The notes under the pieces are model-generated. The model saw nothing but the letters and a program-made list of their open reading frames with translations, searched no databases and was not told where the DNA came from. Positions 23,524 through 30,730 of a stretch of 34,665 nucleotides of DNA are shown here, in pieces (the first letter of the stretch is position 1; the number at the start of each line of letters is the position of its first letter). The stretch is taken from NCBI GenBank assembly GCA_017440525.1, contig JAFSHB010000072.1:1-34665 (forward strand), in the 5' to 3' direction. Source of the DNA: Oscillospiraceae bacterium. Its GTDB lineage: Bacteria > Bacillota > Clostridia > Oscillospirales > Oscillospiraceae. The position numbers and the translations under genes were made by a program.

Positions 23524-23547
23524 GCCTCCCCTTTTTCAAGGGGAGGC
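23524..23547. repeat. CCTCCCC-family palindromic repeat, copy 1
   Basis: GCCTCCCCTT (23524-23533) and AAGGGGAGGC (23538-23547) form a perfect 10-bp hairpin with TTTC loop. The same core occurs at 24349-24370, 24430-24453 and, degenerate, at 24822-24843. It fills the gap between two divergent-end genes. Confidence 0.85.
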
Positions 23548-23562
23548 GAGAAAAACGAGAAC

Positions 23563-23832
23563 TTAGGTTGTGGGGTTGTCTGTATGTTCGTTTTTATACT
23601 TCATCCAATGAGCACCTTTTGATCCGCTCATAGCACAGGCTGCCACTTCAAGAATCAAAAAGAATACAACGAAAACAAGACCGGTGGTGGGTTCTCCCTT
23701 AAAAAAGGACACTACGGCCAGAATGGCGAATAGACAGGATGCACACCATAATACGATATGCATGATGACCCAGATAGGATGTTGCTGCTTCCACTTGTAC
23801 TCAAATTTTTGCTTTAATTCCATTTCTGTCAT
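23563..23832 (-). CDS. Small two-helix membrane protein
   Basis: An 89-residue protein not recognised as a named family. A charged N-terminus (KQKFEYKWKQQ) is followed by two membrane helices (about 20-42 and 49-68), each with Cys or Gly, then a polar tail GAHWMKYKNEHTDN. The ATG at 23832 has AAGGAGG upstream; a second ATG at 23823 is possible. It is transcribed from a strong promoter that shares a palindrome with the divergent XRE regulator, so it is probably that regulator's target. Confidence 0.75.
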   Translation of the reverse strand: MTEMELKQKFEYKWKQQHPIWVIMHIVLWCASCLFAILAVVSFFKGEPTTGLVFVVFFLILEVAACAMSGSKGAHWMKYKNEHTDNPTT

Positions 23833-23871
23833 TTGCTTTCCTCCTTATTCAATTTGACAGCTTATATTCGT

Positions 23872-23900
23872 ATTATAAACAAGAAAAAGTAATATGTCAA
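23872..23900 (-). promoter_or_regulatory. Strong promoter of the small membrane protein gene
   Basis: Minus strand TTGACA (23895-23900), 17-base spacer, TATAAT (23872-23877), a consensus match. The -35 lies inside the palindrome 23892-23922. Confidence 0.88.
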
Positions 23901-23922
23901 GCAATAATCTTGCTTGACATAT
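23892..23922. promoter_or_regulatory. 13-bp inverted repeat holding the divergent -35 boxes, probable XRE operator
   Basis: The arms 23892-23904 and 23910-23922 are perfect complements around TAATC and contain TTGACA on both strands. A protein bound here would block transcription in both directions. The plus-strand -10 is weak (GATTTT at 23937-23942). Confidence 0.75.
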
Positions 23923-23943
23923 GTTTATTGATGGCTGATTTTT

Positions 23944-23962
23944 CGTATGCTAATTGCATACG
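23944..23962. promoter_or_regulatory. Second palindrome just before the XRE regulator ribosome site
   Basis: CGTATGC (23944-23950) and GCATACG (23956-23962) pair perfectly around TAATT and end right at the CGGAGG site; either a second operator or an RNA hairpin limiting translation. Confidence 0.55.
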
Positions 23963-23973
23963 GAGGTGAGGTC

Positions 23974-24300
23974 ATGGAACTGGATTATAAATTGATCGGC
24001 AAACGAATTGCAGGCCGCAGGAAGCAGTTGGGTTTGAAACAGAATGCGGTGGAGGAAAAGGCCGGGATCGGATACAAATATTTGTCCAGCATCGAACGCG
24101 GGTTTTCTATCCCTTCTACAGAAGTCATTATGCGACTGGCGGTGGCGTTGGATACCACACCCGACGAGTTTTTGGTTGGCAGTGCCCGATATGAGGATGA
24201 GCAATGGCGCAGTGTGGCAGAGCAACTTCGCGGCATGAATGAGAAACAATTGATATTTGCAAATAAATTCCTGCTCTGGCTGAAGGAGCAGGAACTGTAA
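23974..24300 (+). CDS. XRE-family helix-turn-helix regulator
   Basis: A 108-residue Cro/CI-type DNA-binding protein. The HTH spans about residues 6-62: IGKRIAGRRKQLGLKQNAVEEKAGIGYKYLSSIERG, then PSTEVIMRLAVALDTTPDEFLVG. The C-terminal part (about 70-108, EQLRGMNEKQLIFANKFLLWL) is helical and may dimerise. The ATG at 23974 has CGGAGGTGAGG just upstream, favoured over 23947, which lies inside a palindrome. It is divergent from the small membrane protein, with palindromes between them, which fits autoregulation. A terminator follows directly. Confidence 0.93.
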   Translation: MELDYKLIGKRIAGRRKQLGLKQNAVEEKAGIGYKYLSSIERGFSIPSTEVIMRLAVALDTTPDEFLVGSARYEDEQWRSVAEQLRGMNEKQLIFANKFLLWLKEQEL

Positions 24301-24328
24301 AAAGACGGCACCTTGTGTGCCGTCTTTT
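24300..24328 (+). terminator. Terminator of the XRE regulator gene
   Basis: A 12-bp perfect stem (24300-24311 with 24317-24328), loop CTTGT, ending in four T. Confidence 0.9.
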
Positions 24329-24348
24329 CTCGACTTAAGGCTAAAAAG

Positions 24349-24453
24349 CCTCCCCTTTTTAAAGGGGAGGTGGTCGAACAACGCGAGACCGGAGGGGATG
24401 ATCCCCTCAGTCACAGCTGCGCTGTGCCAGCTCCCCTTGTTTACAAGGGGAGC
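24349..24453. repeat. Composite palindromic element of four hairpins
   Basis: Four perfect inverted repeats lie in a row: 24349-24370 (CCTCCCCTTT arms), 24392-24408 (GAGGGGA arms), 24412-24426 (CACAGC arms) and 24430-24453 (GCTCCCCTTGT arms). The outer two share the CTCCCCTT core, so the whole acts as a symmetrical unit. I recognise it as a common dispersed intergenic repeat of Oscillospirales genomes. The last hairpin contains the stop codon of the DUF559 gene. Confidence 0.85.
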
Positions 24454-24803
24454 CTTTCTTTTACCAAATGATCGATGGCTTCGCAGACACCGGAAAAGTT
24501 TTGCATCACATCGTTGTTTGCGATGCGAAAGACCTCTAAGCCGAAGGTATTGAGAAACGCGGTACGCTGTTTGTCGGCAAGCTGTTCCGATGCTTCAAAG
24601 TGCTGTGAGCCGTCCAATTCGATGACGAGCTTTGCCTGTGAGCAATAAAAATCGGCGATATAATGACCGATCACCTTTTGGCGGTAAAAACGAACAGGAT
24701 AGTCCCGAAGAAAGTCATACCATAGATGGCATTCCTCTTTGGTCATAGCCTTTCTGAGCTTTTTTGCAAAAGGGATGAGCCTGGGGTCGTACATATGATC
24801 CAT
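24441..24803 (-). CDS. DUF559 (Vsr-like PD-(D/E)xK) endonuclease-family protein
   Basis: A 120-residue protein. Seen: an N-terminal helix with LRKAMTKEECHLWYDFLR, RQKVIGHYIADFYC (D51) and the core LVIELDGSQHF (E62, D64, H68), then RTAFLNTFGLEVFRI. This is the DUF559 branch of very-short-patch-repair-like nucleases. The reading frame opens much further upstream to 25277 only as a shadow of the next gene; the ATG at 24803 has AGGAGA about 7 nt upstream. Its last residues (ERLPL) and TAA are encoded inside a palindromic repeat, and another degenerate copy lies just before its ribosome site, so the gene sits within a repeat-bounded cassette. Function unknown. Confidence 0.85.
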   Translation of the reverse strand: MDHMYDPRLIPFAKKLRKAMTKEECHLWYDFLRDYPVRFYRQKVIGHYIADFYCSQAKLVIELDGSQHFEASEQLADKQRTAFLNTFGLEVFRIANNDVMQNFSGVCEAIDHLVKERLPL

Positions 24804-24821
24804 ATGCTGTCTCCTAAAGAG

Positions 24822-24843
24822 CCGCCCCTTTTTCGAGGGGAGG
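24822..24843. repeat. CCTCCCC-family palindrome, degenerate copy before the DUF559 gene
   Basis: CCGCCCCTT (24822-24830) and GAGGGGAGG (24835-24843) pair with two mismatches around TTTC, the same loop as the copy at 23524-23547. It lies between the phosphopantetheinyl transferase stop and the DUF559 start. Confidence 0.7.
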
Positions 24844-24853
24844 GGATGTGCTG

Positions 24854-25489
24854 TCAGATCAGTTCCACTTCCGGTCTGTCGTCGGTGGTGCAAAGGCAGA
24901 TGCGGTAAAGACCCCTTCGGTATTCGTGGAGCCGGTAGGGCAGGTCGGTGTAGTCCTGTATCAGCTCGGCCTTTTCGCCAAGGCGTACGGTGAAGCTGTC
25001 CAGCGGCAGGGTCAGGCCCTTGCCCAGCATCTTGAGGAAGGCCTCCTTGGCGGTCCAGAGACGATTGAGCGCATCGGACTGGTGGTAGCGGTCGAGGGCA
25101 TCCAGCCCTTCCAGCTCTTCGGGGCGGAAAAAGCGCTTGGCGACTGCCATATTGCACCGGGGCAGCTCCACATCCACGCCCACATTCTCGTCCGAGACGG
25201 CACATACGGCCCATACGCCGCTGTGGCTCAGGGAAAAGTGGATATCTTTGCGGTCTTTCAGATAAGGCTTTCCCCACTGATTCTCTGCAAAGATCTGCGC
25301 TTCTGCCGGGATGCCCGCCTTCTCCAATGCCCTTTGCAGAAGATGACCTGCACAGGCGATCCGCATCTTGTCGGGTTCAAAACGGCAGGCGAGGGCTCTG
25401 TGCCGCCGTTCGGGCGGGAGCTGAGCCAGCAGGTCCTGCCAGCGGCCGTTTTCGTAATATCGAAGGTCTAAAGCATACAGCTTCGTCAT
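24854..25489 (-). CDS. 4'-phosphopantetheinyl transferase (Sfp-type)
   Basis: A 211-residue enzyme that moves the phosphopantetheine arm of CoA onto a carrier protein Ser. Motifs: GKPYL (73-77), HFSLSHSG (84-91), GVDVEL with D106 and E108 as Mg ligands, and WTAKEAFLKMLGKGL (145-159) with K148 and E149. Its ATG overlaps the mnmA TGA (ATGA), so it is translated with mnmA as the last gene of a three-gene operon. No polyketide or nonribosomal peptide genes are nearby, so it may serve fatty-acid synthesis or a distant cluster. Confidence 0.93.
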   Translation of the reverse strand: MTKLYALDLRYYENGRWQDLLAQLPPERRHRALACRFEPDKMRIACAGHLLQRALEKAGIPAEAQIFAENQWGKPYLKDRKDIHFSLSHSGVWAVCAVSDENVGVDVELPRCNMAVAKRFFRPEELEGLDALDRYHQSDALNRLWTAKEAFLKMLGKGLTLPLDSFTVRLGEKAELIQDYTDLPYRLHEYRRGLYRICLCTTDDRPEVELI

Positions 25490-26523
25490 AGGGTGTCCTC
25501 GTCTTTGCTTGAGATCGTGCCGCCGCCGAGGACCAGCCCGCCATCGTAAAATACGGCGGCCTGCCCGGGGGTGACGGCCCGTTGAGGAGCATCGAACTCC
25601 AAGATCACGCCGCCTTTCGCAGGATAGATGGTGCAGGGTGCGGCAGTGGGGGTGTAGCGGAGCTTGGCCTGCCCACGGATGGGAGCGGTCAAACTGTCGA
25701 AGGGGATAAAGTTCACATCCTCCACGAACACACGGCTCCGCATCAGATCCTCATTAGAGCCGAGCAGGACATCCGTGCCCTGCTTGCCCACCACATAGAT
25801 CCGCTCACCGTAGGCCACATCCAGGCCTCTGCGCTGACCCATGGTGTAGGCTTCCAGCCCCTTGTGAGGGCCCAGATCCTCACCCTTGGGGCCGAGAAAA
25901 CGGCCTGTCTGCGGCACGAGACCGTCACGGATGAGGAAGCTGAGATAATCGCCGTCGGGGATGAAGCAGATGTCCTGACTGTCACTCTTTTTCGCGGCAG
26001 GGAGCTTGGCGTCCAGCGCCTTGGCTCGCGCCTGCTCCTTGGTCATCTCCCCCATGGGGAACTTCACGCGGCCGAGCTGCTCCTGCGACAGATGATAGAG
26101 CATATAGGTCTGGTCCTTGGTCTTGTCCTCTGCGGTGCAGAGGAGATATCGGCCGTTCTCTTCACGCACTCTGGCATAGTGGCCTGTGGCGATGCCGTCA
26201 TAGCCAAGGCGCAGCGCCTCATCCAGAAACGCGCCGAATTTCAGGGCCTTGTTGCAGAAGATGCAGGGATTGGGCGTGCCGCCCTGTCGGTACACGGTCT
26301 TGAAGGGCTCGATGACCGCACGGCGGAACTCCGCCTGCCGATCCAGCAGATAAAAATCGATGCCCATATGGGCCGCGCTCAGCTTGGCGCCTTCGGCTTC
26401 TGCAAGACCGCAGGGCTGCAGCAGCATGGTGGCGCCGCCGACCTCAAAGCCCTGCTCCTGCAAAAGAAGTGCCGTCACGGCGCTGTCCACGCCGCCGGAC
26501 ATGGCAACTAAGATCTTCTTCAT
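25486..26523 (-). CDS. mnmA: tRNA-specific 2-thiouridylase MnmA
   Basis: A 345-residue enzyme that thiolates U34 of tRNA-Lys, -Glu and -Gln. Seen: PP-loop SGGVDS (9-14), GGTPNPCIFCNK with catalytic C87, the second Cys in SQDICFI, GHYARV, and the C-terminal beta-barrel ending in AVFYDG-LVLGGGTI. Length is in the normal range. Its ATG overlaps the preceding HD-protein TGA by 4 nt, and the next gene overlaps its end, giving tight coupling. Confidence 0.96.
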   Translation of the reverse strand: MKKILVAMSGGVDSAVTALLLQEQGFEVGGATMLLQPCGLAEAEGAKLSAAHMGIDFYLLDRQAEFRRAVIEPFKTVYRQGGTPNPCIFCNKALKFGAFLDEALRLGYDGIATGHYARVREENGRYLLCTAEDKTKDQTYMLYHLSQEQLGRVKFPMGEMTKEQARAKALDAKLPAAKKSDSQDICFIPDGDYLSFLIRDGLVPQTGRFLGPKGEDLGPHKGLEAYTMGQRRGLDVAYGERIYVVGKQGTDVLLGSNEDLMRSRVFVEDVNFIPFDSLTAPIRGQAKLRYTPTAAPCTIYPAKGGVILEFDAPQRAVTPGQAAVFYDGGLVLGGGTISSKDEDTL

Positions 26524-27098
26524 GCTTCCAGCTCGTCCAGGGTCAGACGGAAGCTGTCGAGGCAGTGGGCCATGAACCAGTCGAGGCAGGGCAGCTTCAT
26601 GGCGCGGAGGGCTTCCTCCGTCTGCCGGGCGGCAGGCTCAAATTCCGTGTTGCCGGCCTTCAGCTCCTCCACACATTTGATATAGGCAGAGAGCTTGTCC
26701 GCCGCCTTGACGATGGTGCGGACAGCTTTGTCGCTCTCATGGAGCAGGGGAGAGTAGGTCCTGCGGACCTCCTCCGGGAGCATCCCCAGGAGCTTCTCAC
26801 AGGAGACGGACTCGATCTCCTTATAAGCCTGCTTGATGGAGGGGTTGTAGTATTTGATAGGGGTAGGGAGATCTCCCGTCAGGATCTCCGAAGCATCGTG
26901 GAACAGCGCCGCCGATGCACAGCGGTCGGGATCGGCAGTGCCGCCGAGGATGTCGCGGTCGATGACCGCCAGACCATGAGCCAGCACCGCCACCATGTGG
27001 CTGTGCTCCTGGATGTTCTCTTGAAAAGTGTTCCGCATCAGACCCCAGCGGCCAATGTATCGCATGCGGGAGATGAGGGCAAAAAATCGGTGCTGCAT
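26520..27098 (-). CDS. HD-domain 5'-nucleotidase, YfbR-like
   Basis: A 192-residue HD phosphohydrolase. The pattern FFALISRMRYIGRWGLMRN, ENIQEHSHMVAVLAH, then the FHDASEILTGDLPTPIKYYN block with the HD pair and the following Thr-Gly-Asp are those of YfbR, which dephosphorylates 5'-deoxynucleotides. The ATG at 27098 follows AAAGGAGA; the longer form to 27179 has no ribosome site and runs into the promoter. It starts the yfbR-like/mnmA/phosphopantetheinyl transferase operon. Confidence 0.88.
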   Translation of the reverse strand: MQHRFFALISRMRYIGRWGLMRNTFQENIQEHSHMVAVLAHGLAVIDRDILGGTADPDRCASAALFHDASEILTGDLPTPIKYYNPSIKQAYKEIESVSCEKLLGMLPEEVRRTYSPLLHESDKAVRTIVKAADKLSAYIKCVEELKAGNTEFEPAARQTEEALRAMKLPCLDWFMAHCLDSFRLTLDELEA

Positions 27099-27126
27099 AC
27101 GGTGTCTCCTTTGTGTTGTTCCTTTT

Positions 27127-27154
27127 ATTTTACCACATCGTGATGATAAAGCAA
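27127..27154 (-). promoter_or_regulatory. Promoter of the HD-protein/mnmA operon
   Basis: Minus strand TTGCTT (27149-27154), 16-base spacer, TAAAAT (27127-27132), about 29 nt upstream of the start. Confidence 0.6.
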
Positions 27155-27173
27155 CCCATGTCCCAAAAAACGG

Positions 27174-27202
27174 TTGCATTTGCCAAAAAGTCGTGATAGA
27201 AT
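27174..27202 (+). promoter_or_regulatory. Promoter of tRNA-Gly
   Basis: TTGCAT (27174-27179), 17-base spacer, TAGAAT (27197-27202), 14 nt before the tRNA 5' end. Confidence 0.7.
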
Positions 27203-27215
27203 AGTGTCACCCTCT

Positions 27216-27289
27216 GCGGGATTAGTTCATCGGTAGAACGGCAGCTTCCCAAGCTGCATAGGCGGGTTCGACTCCCGTATCCCGCTCCA
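27216..27289 (+). tRNA. tRNA-Gly (anticodon CCC)
   Basis: A full cloverleaf: acceptor GCGGGAT/ATCCCGC, D arm GTTC-GAAC, anticodon stem GCAGC/GCTGC with loop TTCCCAA, T arm GCGGG-TTCGACT-CCCGT, discriminator T and encoded CCA. Single tRNA, own promoter and terminator. It lies at the border of the AT-rich region. Confidence 0.97.
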
Positions 27290-27293
27290 AATA

Positions 27294-27341
27294 ACCTACC
27301 GCAAGTTGATACAATGGGTATCATCTGCGGTAGGTCTTTTT
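27294..27341 (+). terminator. Terminator of tRNA-Gly
   Basis: ACCTACCGCA (27294-27303) pairs with TGCGGTAGGT (27326-27335), with an inner GATAC/GTATC stem, followed by CTTTTT. Confidence 0.9.
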
Positions 27342-27398
27342 ATGCCCACTTTTACCCAGAAACAAGGTTGTTTTCCAAACTTTGCAACGCAAAATGTA

Positions 27399-27464
27399 AA
27401 GCACACCACAGTATATTGTGGTGTGCTTGCGTGTCTCAAAATAGAAACCACTATATTTTGTGGT
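27399..27464. repeat. Twin palindromes with related CCAC...GTGG ends
   Basis: Palindrome 1 has 12-bp perfect arms (27399-27410 with 27417-27428). Palindrome 2 has ACCAC/GTGGT arms (27447-27451 with 27460-27464). Both have AT-rich centres and the centres are 42 bp apart, four helical turns. No T-run follows, so these are not terminators. A third palindrome, CGAGCA/TGCTCG, lies at 27511-27526. The rest of 27342-27628 shows no gene. Confidence 0.7.
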
Positions 27465-27531
27465 CTGCTATCGTTAAACAACCGCAATTCGTTAAAAGAC
27501 CAAAGGACAACGAGCACATATGCTCGAGAGA

Positions 27532-27560
27532 TTGAAGCCGGTTAATCGGCGTGATATAAT
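27532..27560 (+). promoter_or_regulatory. Promoter of the HNH-like gene
   Basis: TTGAAG (27532-27537), 17-base spacer, TATAAT (27555-27560), about 60 nt before the start. Confidence 0.75.
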
Positions 27561-27628
27561 AATACTATAGACATAGAAGGAGCAAGCAGATAAGTGCGAG
27601 GAAATAGAATTGTAGTGGAGGGGTGACT

Positions 27629-28747
27629 GTGTCAAAATGTATTTATACTGGGGTGGACGAAAGTACAGGAACATTTGAATCGGAGGAACATATTTTCCCC
27701 AAATGCATTGGCGGCGTACACACATTACCTAAGGGGTGGGTGTGTGATTCAGTCAATAATTCGTTATCTGGTGTCGAGCGCTGCTTTGCACGAGATAATC
27801 CTACAGTTGCACTTTCGAGAATGTTTTTTCGCAAAATGGGACGAAAGAAGCATAAAAATAGAAATTTGATAGGAGTATTTAAAAACACGAATAACCCTGA
27901 AGATTTTGCATTGGGATACATCAGCGATGGTGTCCCATACTCGATAAATCAGGTATGTATTACTGCAGATATTCCTATAGCTGAAGGATCTGTAGTGCCT
28001 CTGAAGGTGATAGTCCCGCCTAGTGATACTAAAGATCACACAACTCAGATTACTGAATTATGGGAACAGTTATGTTTGTTTGACGGAAAAATGTGTGTTA
28101 TAAAGGACGAAACGATCCCTTTGAATATGTTATTGTTGGGGTATCAAGATACTAGATGGTATTTAGGAATGTCAAAAAACCAAAACGAAGAACAGGCAAG
28201 TGCTTCTGTAAATGCGCTTATAAGAAAAATGATCACCACACAAACAGTGGACGACCTGATTAAAATGGGGACGGTTGGCAGAGACAAGCATCAAGTTCAG
28301 GCAAGATTCTCAATGCAGACAAATCTTTATGAAGTTTTGAGAGCATATGCAAAGATAGCTGTCAACTGTTTGGCAAGACTCAAAGGTCACGAATATGTGA
28401 TGAATGAGTCATTCAATGATATTAAATCAGCAATTCTTACTGGAGAGAATATTCAAGAGCATGTATGCATACCAGAGGGCTCAAATACACTCAAAACAAT
28501 ATTATCCAAGTTTGAGCAGCTGAACCTGGGAGAAAAATATCATTCTGCAACATTCTTTTGCAAAGATGGCATTTTGTATTCAGAAGTTGCTCTGTATGGA
28601 TTTGATAATGTCTATTTGGTTAAACTTGGCACAGCTCCTGAATTCAGCATGGTGGATGCTTACATTTGTGATTGGGAAAACAAAGCAGAATATACTCTTC
28701 TTGATTGTGTTTTGAAGATTTGTGATCACGATGAGAGGTTGCCTTGA
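27629..28747 (+). CDS. HNH-endonuclease-like protein with degenerate zinc site
   Basis: A 372-residue AT-rich gene. The N-terminus reads as an HNH_5-like module: CIYTG, SEEHIFPKCIGG (H21) and VCDSVNNSLS (N43, N44), where the usual two CxxC zinc knuckles are reduced to single Cys residues. The remaining 300 residues (about 60-372) match no family I recognise and contain repeated hydrophobic/charged stretches ending DCVLKICDHDERLP. The GTG at 27629 has GGAGGGG about 5 nt before it; GTG 27623 is less well placed. The PD-(D/E)xK-like gene follows 42 nt later on the same strand. A DNA-targeting defence or mobility role is likely; activity uncertain because of the lost ligands. Confidence 0.65.
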   Translation: MSKCIYTGVDESTGTFESEEHIFPKCIGGVHTLPKGWVCDSVNNSLSGVERCFARDNPTVALSRMFFRKMGRKKHKNRNLIGVFKNTNNPEDFALGYISDGVPYSINQVCITADIPIAEGSVVPLKVIVPPSDTKDHTTQITELWEQLCLFDGKMCVIKDETIPLNMLLLGYQDTRWYLGMSKNQNEEQASASVNALIRKMITTQTVDDLIKMGTVGRDKHQVQARFSMQTNLYEVLRAYAKIAVNCLARLKGHEYVMNESFNDIKSAILTGENIQEHVCIPEGSNTLKTILSKFEQLNLGEKYHSATFFCKDGILYSEVALYGFDNVYLVKLGTAPEFSMVDAYICDWENKAEYTLLDCVLKICDHDERLP

Positions 28748-28789
28748 AATATACATTCAAAACAGTCTTAATAAAAGGGGGCGGTGCAT

Positions 28790-29314
28790 ATGCAGGAACC
28801 TGAAGTGAGCCTTAGAATTGCCATGAGATACATTAAAGAGGGTATGACAAGCGAAGATATTGCCGTCTCGATTGATAGGGCGCATATTAAAACAAAAGAT
28901 GTAGTCCATTTTGAACTCATGAAGTTCATGCGTGAAAATGGCTATTCAAAGTGTGATGGCTGTGCTCACTGGCAAGGGATTTACAAAACATCTGAAAATG
29001 CACCGAGAATTATTGTTTCTTCTAAGCCGGGGATCGGCGATGTAACAATCCACCTGAAAGAAGGAAAAACATTGTATATAGAGAGCAAGAAGTTTAAAAG
29101 CGGAAGCGGCGGAGAGTATCCTGCCATGCGTGAGGCAATTGGTCAATTGATGACCGGTTGTCCCGATGACAGCAATGTTATTCCGGTTGTTGCTGTTCCA
29201 CATTCTGCTAAAAGCGAAGAATTGGCTAGAGAATGGTCACGCAGTAGGCGAATTCGCAATGCAGGGATCCGCTTCTTGCTTGTAAGAGACTGTGGCGGTA
29301 TTGAGTTTGTTTAA
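28790..29314 (+). CDS. PD-(D/E)xK nuclease-like protein
   Basis: A 174-residue protein. Its core GIGDVTIHLKEGKTLYIESKKF gives D84 and E98-S-K100, the layout of a restriction-like nuclease active site, with Q119 in AIGQL after it. The N-terminal 60 residues look helical and contain CDGC. A late strand reads IRFLLVRDCGGIEFV. The ATG at 28790 is preferred over GTG 28784 because AGGGG is then 9 nt away. It follows the HNH-like gene, likely in one operon. Holliday-junction-resolvase-like or restriction-like use cannot be told apart. Confidence 0.7.
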   Translation: MQEPEVSLRIAMRYIKEGMTSEDIAVSIDRAHIKTKDVVHFELMKFMRENGYSKCDGCAHWQGIYKTSENAPRIIVSSKPGIGDVTIHLKEGKTLYIESKKFKSGSGGEYPAMREAIGQLMTGCPDDSNVIPVVAVPHSAKSEELAREWSRSRRIRNAGIRFLLVRDCGGIEFV

Positions 29315-29419
29315 ACGGAGCGAGATTGATAAAACCGTTCCGGAACATTTGTGAAACCTATCCACTTGCAAACCAGAGATAGCAGAGTTAATATCACACC
29401 CACATTGGGAGGTGATGAA

Positions 29420-29719
29420 ATGCAGACTTTCCTGGAACTGCTAAAACGATGTGTCGAAAACCATGTCTTTGACTCTGGCGATCCAGATTGCAAAACTGTA
29501 TTGGATCAGCTGTACCGGGCTTATGTCGAGTCCCATGAGAAAGACCCACCGGAGATCCGAGAGGGGTTCAGAGCCCTAGAGTCCTTTCTGGAAAATTTGC
29601 CGCTGGATGATAACAACGCTGTGTTTAATCTGTGCTGCGACATCTGCTTGGCCTACGAGTACAAGGCATTCATCGATGGGTTCAGGTATGGTGCTCAGTT
29701 TGCGAAAGAAATTACATAG
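29420..29719 (+). CDS. Small mobile-element protein with GFRYG C-terminal motif (DUF6809-like)
   Basis: A 99-residue, mostly helical protein. It ends EYKAFIDGFRYGAQFAKEI, a C-terminal pattern common in small proteins of Clostridial conjugative elements (similar to DUF6809). The start at 29420 has GGGAGGTGATG directly upstream, so the longer frame from 29351 is rejected. No function is known. It sits between the nuclease-like genes and a convergent terminator. Confidence 0.7.
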   Translation: MQTFLELLKRCVENHVFDSGDPDCKTVLDQLYRAYVESHEKDPPEIREGFRALESFLENLPLDDNNAVFNLCCDICLAYEYKAFIDGFRYGAQFAKEIT

Positions 29720-29752
29720 AGCATGGAACAGGAGAAAGTGAACAATAAAAGC

Positions 29753-29794
29753 AAAAGAAACGACAGCAAAAACTATTTGCTGCCGTTTTCTTTT
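29753..29794. terminator. Bidirectional terminator between convergent gene sets
   Basis: Arms 29753-29762 plus 29764-29770 pair with 29776-29782 plus 29784-29794 around AACTA, with A- and T-rich ends. The end of the DUF4238 gene lies within it. Confidence 0.85.
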
Positions 29795-30714
29795 GGGCGA
29801 TCCCACTCAATTGCTTCTGAAAATAAAGGCTCTGGAATAAATGAGTGAATATGACTTTGATGCATAATCAGGCGGTTTACATTGAAAATGAACTTCGTAT
29901 CATCAATTGGTATTCGTATATTCTTGAATTTGCGAGCTCCGCCCAACAAAAAGCCGCTTGAGTATATGCCAATTAAAATTGAAGGGGTCAAAGGGTAAAG
30001 GATGACAGTTGTATCATTGCCCAATCCAATTTTTGTCACTTTCCCGGCACCGCGCTTGGTATCTGCAATCACAACAGGATTGTCACTCGTTATAAAGGGC
30101 ATTGTGTTACGAACTCCATTATAAAAAATGAACCAGTCCTTTTCTTGCAAAACACCACAAAAATTTTGGAAGCGATCTTCGCTGAAAATACCTTCCAGTA
30201 TTATATCTTTTCGGTCGTCCGGATCAAAAGAGATTTGTGCAATCAAATCTCGCTGAGGCTCAAAGACAGTTGGAAGAGTCTGGAGGATCTCCTGTTTATG
30301 TATTTTTAAGATTTCTTCCGATTTAGCAACACTATCATCAAGAAATGCAGGTACGCGAAATGTTTGTGAAAGGATAATGCGTGCAAGCAATTCCTTGTCA
30401 TCATCTGTTAGAACTAGTGTGTTTGGAGGACACAATGTAATTTTGGCAATAATGTTCTCTAGCGGTTTTCCACATAAAGCATCAAAATTCTTGTCTAAAT
30501 AATGTTCCCAAAATTTGGGATCTTCTCGCTTACAGACATCATAGTATTCTACAATGTATCCTACTTCTTCAACTGGACGCATAAACAGTTTGGGCCTGCT
30601 TTTTGTAGAGGGGTTTAATCTAGTTCCGATTGTGAAGTGATCCTTTTTCCTTGTGGCGAACCTATTCAAGTATGCCTGAGGGACAATGTGCTGTTTTTTA
30701 TATGCTTTGCCCAT
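29773..30714 (-). CDS. DUF4238 domain protein
   Basis: A 313-residue protein beginning KAYKKQHIVPQAYLNRFA, the HxVPQxYL pattern of DUF4238, followed by helical stretches, a central NGVRNTMPFITSDNPVVI and a C-terminal NRLIMHQSHIHSFIP. The SDNPV block is typical of the family. Activity is unknown; the His-rich start suggests metal binding. It lies 16 nt after the HEPN-type gene on the same strand, so the two form an operon, possibly a toxin or abortive-infection pair. AT-rich, like the rest of the element. Confidence 0.8.
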   Translation of the reverse strand: MGKAYKKQHIVPQAYLNRFATRKKDHFTIGTRLNPSTKSRPKLFMRPVEEVGYIVEYYDVCKREDPKFWEHYLDKNFDALCGKPLENIIAKITLCPPNTLVLTDDDKELLARIILSQTFRVPAFLDDSVAKSEEILKIHKQEILQTLPTVFEPQRDLIAQISFDPDDRKDIILEGIFSEDRFQNFCGVLQEKDWFIFYNGVRNTMPFITSDNPVVIADTKRGAGKVTKIGLGNDTTVILYPLTPSILIGIYSSGFLLGGARKFKNIRIPIDDTKFIFNVNRLIMHQSHIHSFIPEPLFSEAIEWDRPKENGSK

Positions 30715-30730
30715 GTTATACAGCCTCGTG

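Noticed and set aside
24349..24453. CRISPR-like repeat array
   Set aside because: The units are nested hairpins with no regular repeat-spacer period, and no cas genes are near.
27399..27428. Terminator at the 12-bp palindrome after tRNA-Gly
   Set aside because: No T-run follows the stem, and the tRNA already has a good terminator at 27294-27341.
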